This document shows positions 1 through 7,054 of a stretch of 20,689 nucleotides of DNA, in pieces. Made by a program: the position numbers and the translations under genes. Each line of letters opens with the position of its first letter. The first letter of the stretch is position 1. Source of the DNA: Candidatus Pacearchaeota archaeon. GTDB taxonomy: Archaea > Nanobdellota > Nanobdellia > Pacearchaeales > GW2011-AR1. The DNA lies in the NCBI GenBank assembly GCA_016234065.1, contig JACQLJ010000015.1, positions 1-20,689 on the forward strand, read 5' to 3'. Below the pieces are notes generated by a model. That model had not been told where the DNA came from and made no database searches. It saw nothing but the letters and a program-made list of their open reading frames with translations.

Positions 1-112
1 AATGTTAAAGGGAGTTGAAAGCCAAGGAATGCTTCTTGCCGCAAGCGATGATGAAAAAATTGTTTTGCTTTCGCCAGAAAAAGATGTTGAAAGCGGAAGT
101 GTTGTGAAATAA
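1..112 (+). CDS. metG: Methionyl-tRNA synthetase C-terminal tRNA-binding domain (3' end only)
   Basis: Only the last 36 or so codons are inside the window, read in the frame starting at base 2 and ending with TAA at 110-112. The peptide contains GVESQGMLLAAS followed by IVLLSPEKDVESGSVVK, which matches the end of the EMAPII-like OB-fold domain found at the C-terminus of MetRS or as a separate MetRS-beta chain; this fold grips tRNA non-specifically. The upstream catalytic part cannot be seen, so fused and stand-alone forms cannot be told apart. The stop codon abuts the stop codon of the convergent minD gene (113-115) with no spacer. The family recognition is good; the exact gene name is inferred. 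Confidence 0.72.
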   Translation, partial: MLKGVESQGMLLAASDDEKIVLLSPEKDVESGSVVK

Positions 113-889
113 TTACTTACTCAACCTTAACTTCTGCAAAATTCTAACGAGCAATTTTTCCTTGTCTTTTTCAGAGTCATACTTTTCGTTAAGCATTTTT
201 GCAGCAATCTCTTTGTAGGCGCGAGAAGAGTTTGATTTTGGATGAGTATAAACAACAGCATTCTTTAAATTCATTGCTTTCAAGATGTTAAAATCATAAG
301 GAACCATGCCAATTATCGGTGTTTCAAGCATTTCCTTAACAGAGTCCGGCTGCATTTCAATCTCATCCCCGCGAACTTTCGTGATTATGACTCCTGATAC
401 TTTCTTTCTTCTCTCTTCTGCAAGTTTTATCATTTTAAGTGCATCAGTAATCGCAGGAAGCTCTGGATTTGTCACAATTATCAATTCATCAGCCAAGTCA
501 ACAGCTGAAAGCGCCTCATTTCCCAAACCAGCAGCGCTGTCTACAATTATAAAATCAGCAACTTTCTTCAAGTCCTTCTTTAAATCCTTCATCTTCTCAA
601 ACTTTAGTTTCTTTAACTCTTTTATGGAAAGAGAAGAAAGAATTATTTTCATTCCTGACTCATGCTCATAAACCGCCTCTTCTATTAATGCCTTAGCAGA
701 AAGAACGTGGTTAAAAGTGACAGGAACTTCTGGGGAACCAAAATAAACCCCTACATTAGGAGTAGTTAAATTACCATCAATCAACAGAACATCTTTGTTG
801 AAATGCCTGATTGCGGCGCCGAGGTTAATCGCCGTGGTAGTTTTTCCAGTCCCGCCTTTACCAGAAGTAATAACAATAATCTTTCCCAT
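113..889 (-). CDS. minD: MinD/ParA-family P-loop ATPase (archaeal MinD)
   Basis: A 258-residue ATPase of the MinD/ParA (SIMIBI) class. The deviant Walker A motif GKGGTGKTT lies at residues 10-18 with the signature lysine K11 and the P-loop lysine K16; the switch I aspartate is in LLIDGN (D38) and the Walker B region is FIIVDSAAG (D117). The last 15 residues (EKLLVRILQKLRLSK) could form a basic amphipathic helix like the MinD membrane-targeting sequence. Family members set cell-division or organelle position by ATP-dependent membrane binding; archaeal MinD homologues often act in polar placement rather than FtsZ control, so the exact role here is open. A TATA-like element at 911-920 lies about 25 nt before the ATG, inside the 3' end of the upstream gene, so the message is probably leaderless. 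No MinC or MinE is visible. Confidence 0.9.
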   Translation of the reverse strand: MGKIIVITSGKGGTGKTTTAINLGAAIRHFNKDVLLIDGNLTTPNVGVYFGSPEVPVTFNHVLSAKALIEEAVYEHESGMKIILSSLSIKELKKLKFEKMKDLKKDLKKVADFIIVDSAAGLGNEALSAVDLADELIIVTNPELPAITDALKMIKLAEERRKKVSGVIITKVRGDEIEMQPDSVKEMLETPIIGMVPYDFNILKAMNLKNAVVYTHPKSNSSRAYKEIAAKMLNEKYDSEKDKEKLLVRILQKLRLSK

Positions 890-910
890 TTTAATAAAAA
901 TTTTAGCAGA

Positions 911-920
911 AATTTAAATA
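911..920 (-). promoter_or_regulatory. TATA box for minD
   Basis: TATTTAAATT on the minus strand, centred about 25-26 nt before the minD ATG at 889. The spacing predicts a transcript starting at or next to the start codon. The box sits in the gap and the very end of the upstream 147-residue gene. Confidence 0.5.
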
Positions 921-924
921 AAAC

Positions 925-1368
925 TTATTTCTGTATTAAGAATTGCTTTGTTGTGCTTATAAATTTTTCCAATTTGTCAGCATATTCTCTCAATTTTTCC
1001 AGGTTTACATCAATTTCCTCTCCTTTGTAAAAAACTTTTAAGGTTACATTCTTCCTGAATTCGCCGATTCTTTCTTTTTTCAAATCCTCAATTTTTCTGA
1101 ACATTTCGTATATTTCAATTGTTTCCAGGAAATTTTTGTCTGACTTAAAGATTTTTTTTACTATCTCTATTTCCATAGCAGGATTTGTTGGTATTGAGGA
1201 AATAATTTTTTTCTTTTTTGCTTTTTCCAAAATTTTATCTAGTGAAACTTCAATCATTCTACGCCAACGAAGAATAAGATTTAGTATTACATCACATGTT
1301 TTTGTGTATTTTAAGCTCACATACAAAAGATGGTCGGCGCTTATCTTTTCTTGAATTATATCTTCCAT
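925..1368 (-). CDS. Conserved-looking helical protein of unknown function
   Basis: A 147-residue protein that I do not recognise as a named family. It looks mostly alpha-helical and is rich in Lys, Glu and Ile. Residues 1-45 form helices containing ADHLLYVSLKYTKT, a pattern loosely like HEPN-type helical bundles; the C-terminal part (about 95-147) has a short beta-like stretch (NVTLKVFYKGEEIDV) and then a long helix. There is no signal peptide or membrane segment. The single conspicuous cysteine gives no metal site. It lies between a YkgJ-type gene and minD on the same strand, 35 nt upstream of minD. A TATA-like element could be at about 1390-1400 or, with a longer leader, at 1412-1420. Codon use matches the neighbours, which supports a real gene; no function is proposed. 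Confidence 0.75.
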   Translation of the reverse strand: MEDIIQEKISADHLLYVSLKYTKTCDVILNLILRWRRMIEVSLDKILEKAKKKKIISSIPTNPAMEIEIVKKIFKSDKNFLETIEIYEMFRKIEDLKKERIGEFRKNVTLKVFYKGEEIDVNLEKLREYADKLEKFISTTKQFLIQK

Positions 1369-1459
1369 AAATATCTGTTGTCCCTAGAAATGAAAAATAC
1401 CAAGATGTGCTAGTTTTTATACTTTTCTTTATAAAGGAACTTGTATGTCTCTTGCGTTT

Positions 1460-1997
1460 TTAACTGCTTATAAATCCACCAAAATCAATAAATCTCCAGT
1501 TTTTAATAGAACTTCTCAGATGTGTAATGTTTACTGGTCTTTGGTATTTATCTATCAATCTAAGATATTTTTGAAAAAAAATTTTATTTTTTTGGACTTC
1601 AGCTATGACTATATCTGCTTCTTTATTAAAATCCACAAGCAAAGGACAAGCAATCTCAACTAAAGCATATCCAACGAAAAAATCCCCTACTCCCCACCCG
1701 GTAGAACTCACAACCCTATATATTTGAAGGGGATACATTCTACAATAAAATGGACGATTTTGATAGATTGAGCATCTATTATTTTTCAAAGCAGCACATC
1801 CTTTTTCATCACTCTTCATTATTAATTCCCCACGATAGATTTCAGTCAATTCTGAAGGGAGGTGACTTAAATCCTCATCAGAAAGAGGAACAACAACGTT
1901 TGGCTTTTTACAACAATTATTTCTACAGGTAAAACAAGGCGAAGCATCGGCTAGAATAGTGTTTTCAAGATTTTCGCCACCGATAATTACCCGACAT
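1460..1997 (-). CDS. YkgJ-family cysteine-cluster protein, start apparently frameshifted
   Basis: The reading frame encodes the full Cys-cluster signature of the YkgJ/Fe-S-type family: CFTCRNNCC (codons from about 1936 down to 1910), then GCAALKNNRCSIY, RPFYCRMYP and a late EIACPLL. Such proteins are thought to bind a metal or Fe-S cluster through these cysteines; no reaction is firmly assigned. The frame has no ATG, GTG or TTG before the first cysteines; the first one is TTG at 1849, which would discard the CxxCxxxCC half. A perfectly placed ATG (1995-1997), 25 nt after a TTTAAA box at 2019-2024, is in the neighbouring frame and stops after 10 codons. One surplus base between 1995 and about 1965 would join the two, so this is either a sequence error, a recent frameshift or a programmed event. 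The coordinates given assume the ATG at 1997. Confidence 0.65.
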
Positions 1998-2018
1998 ATT
2001 TTTCAAAACAAAATATCA

Positions 2019-2024
2019 TTTAAA
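2019..2024 (-). promoter_or_regulatory. TATA box for the cysteine-cluster gene
   Basis: TTTAAA, palindromic and embedded in an AT-rich stretch, centred about 25 nt before the minus-strand ATG at 1995-1997. The geometry is the same as at other genes here, which is the main reason for thinking that ATG is the intended start. Confidence 0.4.
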
Positions 2025-2057
2025 AGGTTTTTGAAAAAATAAAGACACCTAAACAAA

Positions 2058-2372
2058 TTAACCCAACTCCAATATGGACTCAGCCAAGTCGTTTGTTCTT
2101 TCAAGCGACTCTTTTGCCTCTTTTCTGCTAGCTCCTGTCTTGTCCATAACGGTTTGTATATCCTCTTCTGATATTCCTAATTGTTCAACTACATCTCCGG
2201 TGATTTGAAACGACTCCTGTCCTTGGATTTTTATCTTTACAACAGAGGGATTTTCTATTATAATATTCTTTTCAGGTGTCTTTATCACAACCTCAGACGC
2301 CTCAATGCTTTCTTGGCTCATTCCCATCTTCTTCATCATTTCCTGCATCTTCTTAGGGTCTAGGTTGAACAT
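2058..2372 (-). CDS. nac: Nascent polypeptide-associated complex protein (NAC)
   Basis: At 104 residues this is the usual size for the archaeal homodimeric NAC, a ribosome-bound chaperone that contacts nascent chains at the exit tunnel. The N-terminal segment with repeated methionines (MKKMGM at about 13-18) is typical. Residues about 20-60 form the NAC beta-barrel domain (EVVIKTPEKNIIIENPSVV, then SFQITGD), and residues about 65-104 form a UBA-like three-helix domain containing GISEEDIQTVMDKTGASR. The start is ATG at 2370-2372; a TTTTTTAAG box centred near 2397 lies 25 nt upstream, predicting a leaderless transcript. The same box is the right distance from the divergent gene at 2422. Confidence 0.95.
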   Translation of the reverse strand: MFNLDPKKMQEMMKKMGMSQESIEASEVVIKTPEKNIIIENPSVVKIKIQGQESFQITGDVVEQLGISEEDIQTVMDKTGASRKEAKESLERTNDLAESILELG

Positions 2373-2392
2373 GCTATTACATTACATAAATG

Positions 2393-2403
2393 CTTAAAAA
2401 ATG
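2393..2403. promoter_or_regulatory. Shared TATA element for divergent nac and 2422 gene
   Basis: GCTTAAAAAAT reads as TTAAAAAA on the plus strand and TTTTTTAA on the minus strand. Its centre, near 2397, is 25 nt from the nac ATG (2372) and 25 nt from the ATG at 2422 on the other strand. Both distances equal the TATA-to-start spacing seen elsewhere in the window. Confidence 0.5.
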
Positions 2404-2421
2404 TTTTTGTTTGGGCTTTTT

Positions 2422-2773
2422 ATGGTTCAAGAACTAGTTAGAATAGTAAGAGATTCTGAGGGTAAGATTAGGGTTAAAGCAACTGGTGAGGAAATAGGTT
2501 TTTTGTCTTTCCTAAATTTTCCTTCTCAACCACATAATGTTGCAGGTAGTCATGATGAAGATGAATCTTTGTATAGTAGGTTAGCAATTATCGCTGGTGG
2601 AGCTGGGTGGAATGCATATGAAATAGGTGAGGTTATAAAAGGAAGTGAAAGAGCTCACCCTGTTGTTTTTTATACTATAAGCTTTGGTGTAAGTTAGAAG
2701 GGCTACTTCTGATAGAAAAGGAAAATCTGTTTCTTATGGACCAGCTGAATTTAATGAAGTTGAGTTCTTTTAA
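2422..2773 (+). CDS. Unknown protein, probable one-base frameshift near its 3' end
   Basis: The continuous frame runs from ATG 2422 to TAG 2695-2697 (91 residues; an ATG at 2401 would add 7 residues but sits on the TATA box). I do not recognise the family. It opens with MVQELVRIVRDSEGKIRVKATGEEIGF and contains an IIAGGAGWNAYEIGEVI segment. Shifting by one base at about 2690-2693 opens 26 further codons in plausible protein sequence (VRRATSDRKGKSVSYGPAEF and then NEVEFF), ending with TAA at 2771-2773, exactly overlapping the stop of the convergent secG. That snug tail-to-tail end argues that the intact gene reaches 2773. Whether the shift is a sequencing error, a decayed gene or a real short protein cannot be settled here. 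The coordinates cover the reconstructed gene. Confidence 0.5.
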
Positions 2774-2925
2774 TAAATAAACTCCAAAAGAACCCTAAGC
2801 CCAACTATCCCAACAACAAAAATGATGACTTGAGTGGGAGTTATGTTAAAAAAACTTTCATACTCTTCACTAAACCTTGTAAGCCCGCCAAAGCTTCCCG
2901 GAAGATTTATTCCTTCGTTTGCCAT
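2770..2925 (-). CDS. secG: Preprotein translocase Sec61-beta/SecG subunit
   Basis: A 51-residue protein (ATG at 2923-2925, stop at 2770-2772). Residues 1-30 are cytoplasmic and carry the archaeal Sec61-beta pattern: a short flexible start, then SFGGLTRFSEEYE and an ITPTQV turn; residues about 33-50 (VIIFVVGIVGLRVLLEF) form one tail-like membrane helix. In archaea this is the third, small subunit of the SecYE channel and has no sequence relation to bacterial SecG. The size and architecture match the family. A TATAAAAAG-type box on the minus strand (2947-2955) lies 26 nt before the ATG, predicting a leaderless transcript that diverges from valS. The gene is easy to miss because of its length. 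Confidence 0.9.
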   Translation of the reverse strand: MANEGINLPGSFGGLTRFSEEYESFFNITPTQVIIFVVGIVGLRVLLEFIY

Positions 2926-2946
2926 ACGTTTTCAAACTTTAGTAAC

Positions 2947-2955
2947 TATAAAAAG
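2947..2955 (-). promoter_or_regulatory. TATA box for secG
   Basis: The minus strand reads CTTTTTATA, centred 26 nt before the secG ATG at 2925. It supports the existence and start of this very small gene. Confidence 0.5.
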
Positions 2956-2967
2956 TTTTTGAATAAA

Positions 2968-2976
2968 TTTATAATT
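2968..2976 (+). promoter_or_regulatory. TATA box for valS
   Basis: TTTATAATT, centred about 25 nt before ATG 2997. It lies back to back with the secG box (2947-2955), so the divergent pair share a compact promoter region of about 70 bases. Confidence 0.5.
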
Positions 2977-2996
2977 ATATTTTTTCTCTATCAAGC

Positions 2997-5333
2997 ATGG
3001 AACCTAAGGAAGTTGAAGAAAAGATTATAAAGTTCTGGGAAAAGGAAAAAATATATTCTTTTGATAAAAAATCCAGAAAAAAGATATATTCTATAGACAC
3101 CCCTCCCCCAACTGTCTCTGGAAACATGCATATGGGGCATGCTTTTATGTATTCTCAAATGGATTTCATAGCGCGTTACAAAAGAATGAGAGGATTCAAT
3201 GTCTTTTATCCTTTTGGAACAGATGACAATGGATTGCCGACTGAAAAATTAATTGAAAAAATAAAAAATGTTATAAGTAAAAATATGTCAAGGACAGATT
3301 TCATAAATCTGTGCTTAAAGACATTAAAAGAAATTTTGCCTTCATTTGTTCAGGACTGGAAAAATCTGGGTATTTCTTGTGATTATGGAAAAATGTATTC
3401 TACGATTGATGACAACTCAAGAAAGATTTCGCAGAGATATTTCTTGGATGCCTACAAAAAAGGTTTGATATACAAAAAAGAATTTCCCGCAATTTGGGAC
3501 ACAACATTTCAAACAGCTGTTGCTCAGGCAGAACTGGAAGATAGAGAGCAAGAAACGCTGTTTTCAACATTAAGATTCAAGGTAAAGGGCTCAAATGAAG
3601 AAATCTTGATTGCAACTACAAGGCCAGAACTTCTTGGAGCATGCGTGGCTGTTTTTATAAATCCCAACGACAAAAAGAACAAAAAGCTCGCGGGCAAAAA
3701 AGCAATTGTTCCTATATTTAATCATGAAGTTCCTATAATAGAAGATAAATCAGCAGACATGGAAAAAGGCACAGGCATCTTGATGATATGTTCTTATGGA
3801 GACAAATATGATGTTGACGCAGTAATAAGACACAAATTAATTCCAAGAATAATAATAAATAAAGATGGGACTCTAAATATCAATCCGTATAAGGGGCTGT
3901 CAATAAAAAAGGCGCGTGAAAAAATTCTTGAAGACCTAAAAAATAAGGATCTTGTCAAAGAGCAAAAAAAAATAAAACACTTTGTAAATGTTTATGAAAA
4001 ATCAGGAACAGAAATAGAATTCATTCCAACAATCCAGTGGTTCGTAAAAATTCTGGACTTCAAGAAAGATTTTATTAATCAAGCAAAGAAAATTAACTGG
4101 CTCCCCAATCACATGATTAAGAGATATGAGAATTGGGTTAATGGACTTGATTGGGATTGGATAATTTCAAGGGAAAGGCATTTTGGCGTTCCCATCCCAA
4201 TTTGGTATTGTGAAGAATGCAATGAAATTGTTTTAGCAAATGAATCAGAACTTCCAGTAGACCCAACAAACATTTCTAAAAAATGTAAAAAATGTAAAAA
4301 GAAAGCAACACCGGAAACAAAGGTTTTAGACACTTGGGCAACTTCTTCTCTGACACCTCAAATTGTTTCACATTTATATGAAAATAAAATAAAAATACCA
4401 TATTCTCTCAGACCGCAAGGACATGATATAATTAGAACTTGGGCATTTTATACAATAGTTCGTTCTTTCTTGCATGAAAAAACCATTCCTTGGAAAAACA
4501 TTTTCATTACAGGGAATGTGACACTTAAAGGGGAGAAGATGTCAAAATCCAAAGGAAATGTTGTTGATCCGCAGACAATTCTAAAAAAATATGGTGCAGA
4601 TGCATTAAGATATTGGGCTGCTTCATCAAAACTCGGAGATGATGTGGAATATCAAGAAAATGATGTAATTGCCGGGAAAAAACTCGTCACTAAGATGCTG
4701 AACGCCTCCAAATTTGTTTTCATGAATTTAAAGAAAAAACCGAAAAAACCGAAAAAACTAGAAAAAGTTGATGATTTGTTTTTAGACGAATTAAATAATG
4801 TTGTTTCTACTTCAACTATCAGATTTGAGGATTATAACTATTCAAGAGCCAAATTTAATGTAGACGAATTCTTTTGGAAGAATTTTTGTGATAAGTATCT
4901 TGAGATTGTAAAATGGCGCGTCTATAACGGGAATAAAGAAGAAAAAGAATCTGCATTTTATACTTTATACCATTCGCTACTTACTATACTAAAACTAATG
5001 GCACCAATAGTTCCTTTTGTTACAGAAGAGGTTTATCAGACCTATTTTGAAAAATATGAAAAAGATAAAAGCATACACATAAGTGATTGGCCAAAAAGTG
5101 ATAAAAAAAGGAGAGAAAAATTACAGAAGAATAGGGCTTATTATGAATTGGGTTTAATTATTGACAAGATAAGACAAGAAAAAACAAAGGCACAGAAGTC
5201 AATGAATTCAGAAATCATTTTAACGCTAACTAAAGAAGATAAATCAAAAATTAAAGAACTAATTGATGACTTAAAACATGTCACAAATGCTAGAGAAATT
5301 AAAGATGGAGAATTTAAGATTGAGTTTACTTAA
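2997..5333 (+). CDS. valS: Valyl-tRNA synthetase
   Basis: A 778-residue class Ia synthetase that charges tRNA-Val. The HIGH-type motif is HMGH at residues 45-48 after PPPTVSGN, followed by the FYPFGTDDNGLPTE block typical of archaeal ValRS; the KMSKS motif is at residues 514-518. The CP1 editing domain includes ATTRPELL. A CxxC...CxxC zinc knuckle (CEEC and CKKC) precedes LDTWATSSLTPQ, also a ValRS trait that separates it from IleRS and LeuRS. The anticodon-binding helical domain follows (FCDKYLEIVKWR and APIVPFVTEEVY). The protein is somewhat shorter than many ValRS (about 860-880), mainly from short linkers and a reduced C-terminal coiled coil. A lysine/proline linker (KKP repeats, about residues 579-590) joins the catalytic and anticodon domains. 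Confidence 0.96.
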   Translation: MEPKEVEEKIIKFWEKEKIYSFDKKSRKKIYSIDTPPPTVSGNMHMGHAFMYSQMDFIARYKRMRGFNVFYPFGTDDNGLPTEKLIEKIKNVISKNMSRTDFINLCLKTLKEILPSFVQDWKNLGISCDYGKMYSTIDDNSRKISQRYFLDAYKKGLIYKKEFPAIWDTTFQTAVAQAELEDREQETLFSTLRFKVKGSNEEILIATTRPELLGACVAVFINPNDKKNKKLAGKKAIVPIFNHEVPIIEDKSADMEKGTGILMICSYGDKYDVDAVIRHKLIPRIIINKDGTLNINPYKGLSIKKAREKILEDLKNKDLVKEQKKIKHFVNVYEKSGTEIEFIPTIQWFVKILDFKKDFINQAKKINWLPNHMIKRYENWVNGLDWDWIISRERHFGVPIPIWYCEECNEIVLANESELPVDPTNISKKCKKCKKKATPETKVLDTWATSSLTPQIVSHLYENKIKIPYSLRPQGHDIIRTWAFYTIVRSFLHEKTIPWKNIFITGNVTLKGEKMSKSKGNVVDPQTILKKYGADALRYWAASSKLGDDVEYQENDVIAGKKLVTKMLNASKFVFMNLKKKPKKPKKLEKVDDLFLDELNNVVSTSTIRFEDYNYSRAKFNVDEFFWKNFCDKYLEIVKWRVYNGNKEEKESAFYTLYHSLLTILKLMAPIVPFVTEEVYQTYFEKYEKDKSIHISDWPKSDKKRREKLQKNRAYYELGLIIDKIRQEKTKAQKSMNSEIILTLTKEDKSKIKELIDDLKHVTNAREIKDGEFKIEFT

Positions 5334-5334
5334 T

Positions 5335-5343
5335 TTTATAAAT
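5335..5343 (+). promoter_or_regulatory. TATA box for prf1
   Basis: TTTATAAAT immediately after the valS stop, centred 25 nt before ATG 5364. It excludes the in-frame TTG at 5343, which lies within the box itself, as a start. Confidence 0.55.
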
Positions 5344-5363
5344 TGTTTTATTCTTTCCCTGAA

Positions 5364-6449
5364 ATGGCCGTAAGCAAAGAGGAACTAGAAGAAATGATTG
5401 AAGAACTTGGAAGTCATAAAGGGAGACATACTGAATTAGTCAGTGTTTATGTTCCTGCTGACTATGATATTATTTCTGTGCAAAGGCAGTTAGAAGCAGA
5501 AAAATCAACTGCAAAAAACATAAAGTCAGCTTCAACAAGAAAAAATGTTATTGATGCGCTTGAAAAAATAATAAGAACACTGAAAGAATACAAAAAAACG
5601 CCTGGAAACGGCTTGGCTCTTTTTGCAGGAAATGTTTCAAAAGTTGAAGGGCAGATGGATTTGCAGAGTTGGCAAATAGAACCAACGACCCCGCTGAAAA
5701 GCCGACTATACAGATGCGACAAAGAATTTGTTCTTGAGCCATTAAAAGAAATAGTTGAAATAAAAGATGTCTTCGGATTGCTTGTGATGGACAGAAAAGA
5801 GGCAACTATCGGGTTGTTAGAAGGAAAAAGAATTGAAGTTCTGCACAAGATGACTTCTGGAGTTCCATCAAGAGTAAAAGCAGGAGGACAAAGTGCCGCC
5901 CGTTTCAGCAGAATAACAGAAGGACTCACAAAGGAATTTTACGTTAGAATTGGAGAACACATGAAAAAAATTTTCTTTGAAATGGAACGGCTAAGAGGGA
6001 TATTAGTCGGCGGCCCAATTCCAACAAAAGATGAATTTCTTGAGGGAGAATATCTAGTCACAAAATTAAGGGAAAAAGTTATCGGAGTCAAAGACATAGG
6101 CGATGCAGACGAGTCAGGTTTGAAGGAATTGGTGAAAAAATCAGAAGATATTTTATCAAATCAGGAGATGACTCAAGAGAGAAAATTACTTGAGGATTTC
6201 TTTGAAAAACTGGGAGAAAATCCCGACATGGTTGTATACAAAGAAAATGAAATAAGGAAAGCACTTGAGTATGGGGCTGTGAAAAAATTGATTATTTCAA
6301 AAGAAGTTAACAAAACGATTTTCAACGAGCTAAAAAAACTTGCATTCAGCACATCGGCAGAAGTTCACTTAGTATCAGACGAAACGCCAGAAGGAGAACA
6401 ATTCCTTAATCTTTCTGGCATGGGCGCTTTGTTAAGATTCAGGATTTAA
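5364..6449 (+). CDS. prf1: Peptide chain release factor aRF1
   Basis: A 361-residue archaeal/eukaryotic-type release factor that reads all three stop codons and triggers peptide release. Domain 1 carries NIKS (residues 52-55) and YRCDKEF (116-122, the YxCxxxF stop-codon element); domain 2 carries GGQ (174-176) in the context VKAGGQSAARFSR. Domain 3 ends with SDETPEGEQF and GMGALLRFRI. Archaeal aRF1 is usually about 400-420 residues; the shortfall is in domain 3, where the zinc-ribbon/minidomain insertion expected after YGAVKKLIIS is missing. The start is ATG 5364, because a TATA box lies 25 nt upstream and a TTG at 5343 falls inside that box. Confidence 0.95.
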   Translation: MAVSKEELEEMIEELGSHKGRHTELVSVYVPADYDIISVQRQLEAEKSTAKNIKSASTRKNVIDALEKIIRTLKEYKKTPGNGLALFAGNVSKVEGQMDLQSWQIEPTTPLKSRLYRCDKEFVLEPLKEIVEIKDVFGLLVMDRKEATIGLLEGKRIEVLHKMTSGVPSRVKAGGQSAARFSRITEGLTKEFYVRIGEHMKKIFFEMERLRGILVGGPIPTKDEFLEGEYLVTKLREKVIGVKDIGDADESGLKELVKKSEDILSNQEMTQERKLLEDFFEKLGENPDMVVYKENEIRKALEYGAVKKLIISKEVNKTIFNELKKLAFSTSAEVHLVSDETPEGEQFLNLSGMGALLRFRI

Positions 6450-6458
6450 TTTTTAAAT
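6450..6458 (+). promoter_or_regulatory. TATA box for scpB
   Basis: TTTTTAAAT directly after the prf1 stop codon, centred 25 nt before ATG 6479. Confidence 0.5.
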
Positions 6459-6478
6459 CTCCGCTACATATCTTTTTT

Positions 6479-6997
6479 ATGGTTAAAAGCGAGACATTAA
6501 GCGAGATTGACGAATTCAGAGAAAAAGAGGACATGAAACGGCTGGAAGCAATTTTCTTTATTTCAGGTAGATTTTTGTCAATGCAGGAACTTATTTCTCT
6601 AAGCGACTTGAATCCGATAATAATTGAGGAATTAATAGAAAAACTAAAGGAAAAATACTCAAATGACTCCTCAGCAATTGAGATAGTTGAAAAAAACAAG
6701 TTATGGAAAATGGATGTGAAAAAAGATTATCATGACATAGTTAACAAATTGGCAACAGGAAACTCTGAATTTAGCAAAGCAGAACAAGAGACACTTGCAA
6801 TAATAGCATACAAACAGCCAATCAAACAAAGTGTCCTTGTAAAGATAAGAAGCAACAAAGCATATGACCATATAAAGAAATTTCTTGATTTAAATCTTAT
6901 CAAAAAGAAAAGAGCAGGAAGAACTTATGAGTTGTCTTTGAGCGACGAGTTTTACGATTATTTCAACTTAGAAAACAACAAACTTGAATTAAAATAA
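6479..6997 (+). CDS. scpB: Segregation and condensation protein ScpB
   Basis: A 172-residue tandem winged-helix kleisin partner. ScpB dimers bind ScpA, which bridges the SMC heads in the condensin-like complex for chromosome compaction and segregation. The first winged helix spans about 20-85 (RLEAIFFISGRFLSMQELI, then LWKMDV); the second begins near 95 with EQETLAIIAYKQPI (about 102-115), then KIRSNKAYDHIKKF, and ends with GRTYELSLSDEFYDYF. The usual RG at the start of the recognition segment is RS here, a mild departure. A charged N-terminal extension of about 18 residues precedes the domain. A TATA box lies 25 nt upstream, so expression need not depend on prf1. ScpA and SMC are not in the window. 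Confidence 0.92.
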   Translation: MVKSETLSEIDEFREKEDMKRLEAIFFISGRFLSMQELISLSDLNPIIIEELIEKLKEKYSNDSSAIEIVEKNKLWKMDVKKDYHDIVNKLATGNSEFSKAEQETLAIIAYKQPIKQSVLVKIRSNKAYDHIKKFLDLNLIKKKRAGRTYELSLSDEFYDYFNLENNKLELK

Positions 6998-7003
6998 ATT
7001 AAA

Positions 7004-7014
7004 TTTATATAAAT
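7004..7014 (+). promoter_or_regulatory. TATA box for the glycosyltransferase operon
   Basis: TTTATATAAAT, the best TATA match in the window. Its centre is about 46 nt before ATG 7055, so the transcript should carry a leader of roughly 20 nt, unlike the leaderless neighbours. No strong Shine-Dalgarno sequence is seen in that leader. Confidence 0.5.
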
Positions 7015-7054
7015 CATTTTTAATAAATAAAAATACTTAAAGAGCAAAAAGAAA

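Noticed and set aside
306..671. Plus-strand open frame of 121 codons opposite minD
   Set aside because: It is antisense to an intact ATPase gene and has low-complexity Ser/Ile/Phe content without domain features.
2830..3030. Plus-strand open frame of 66 codons covering the secG region
   Set aside because: It is antisense to secG, whose protein matches a known family, and has no promoter or family pattern of its own.
4277..4303. Repeated AAAAAATGT units in valS
   Set aside because: They encode the KKCKKCKKK part of the zinc knuckle, a normal ValRS feature, so the repetition follows from the protein sequence.
5462..5929. Minus-strand open frame of 155 codons inside prf1
   Set aside because: It is a shadow of a strongly recognised gene; its Ser/Leu/Phe-rich content is what antisense of a Lys/Glu-rich protein gives.
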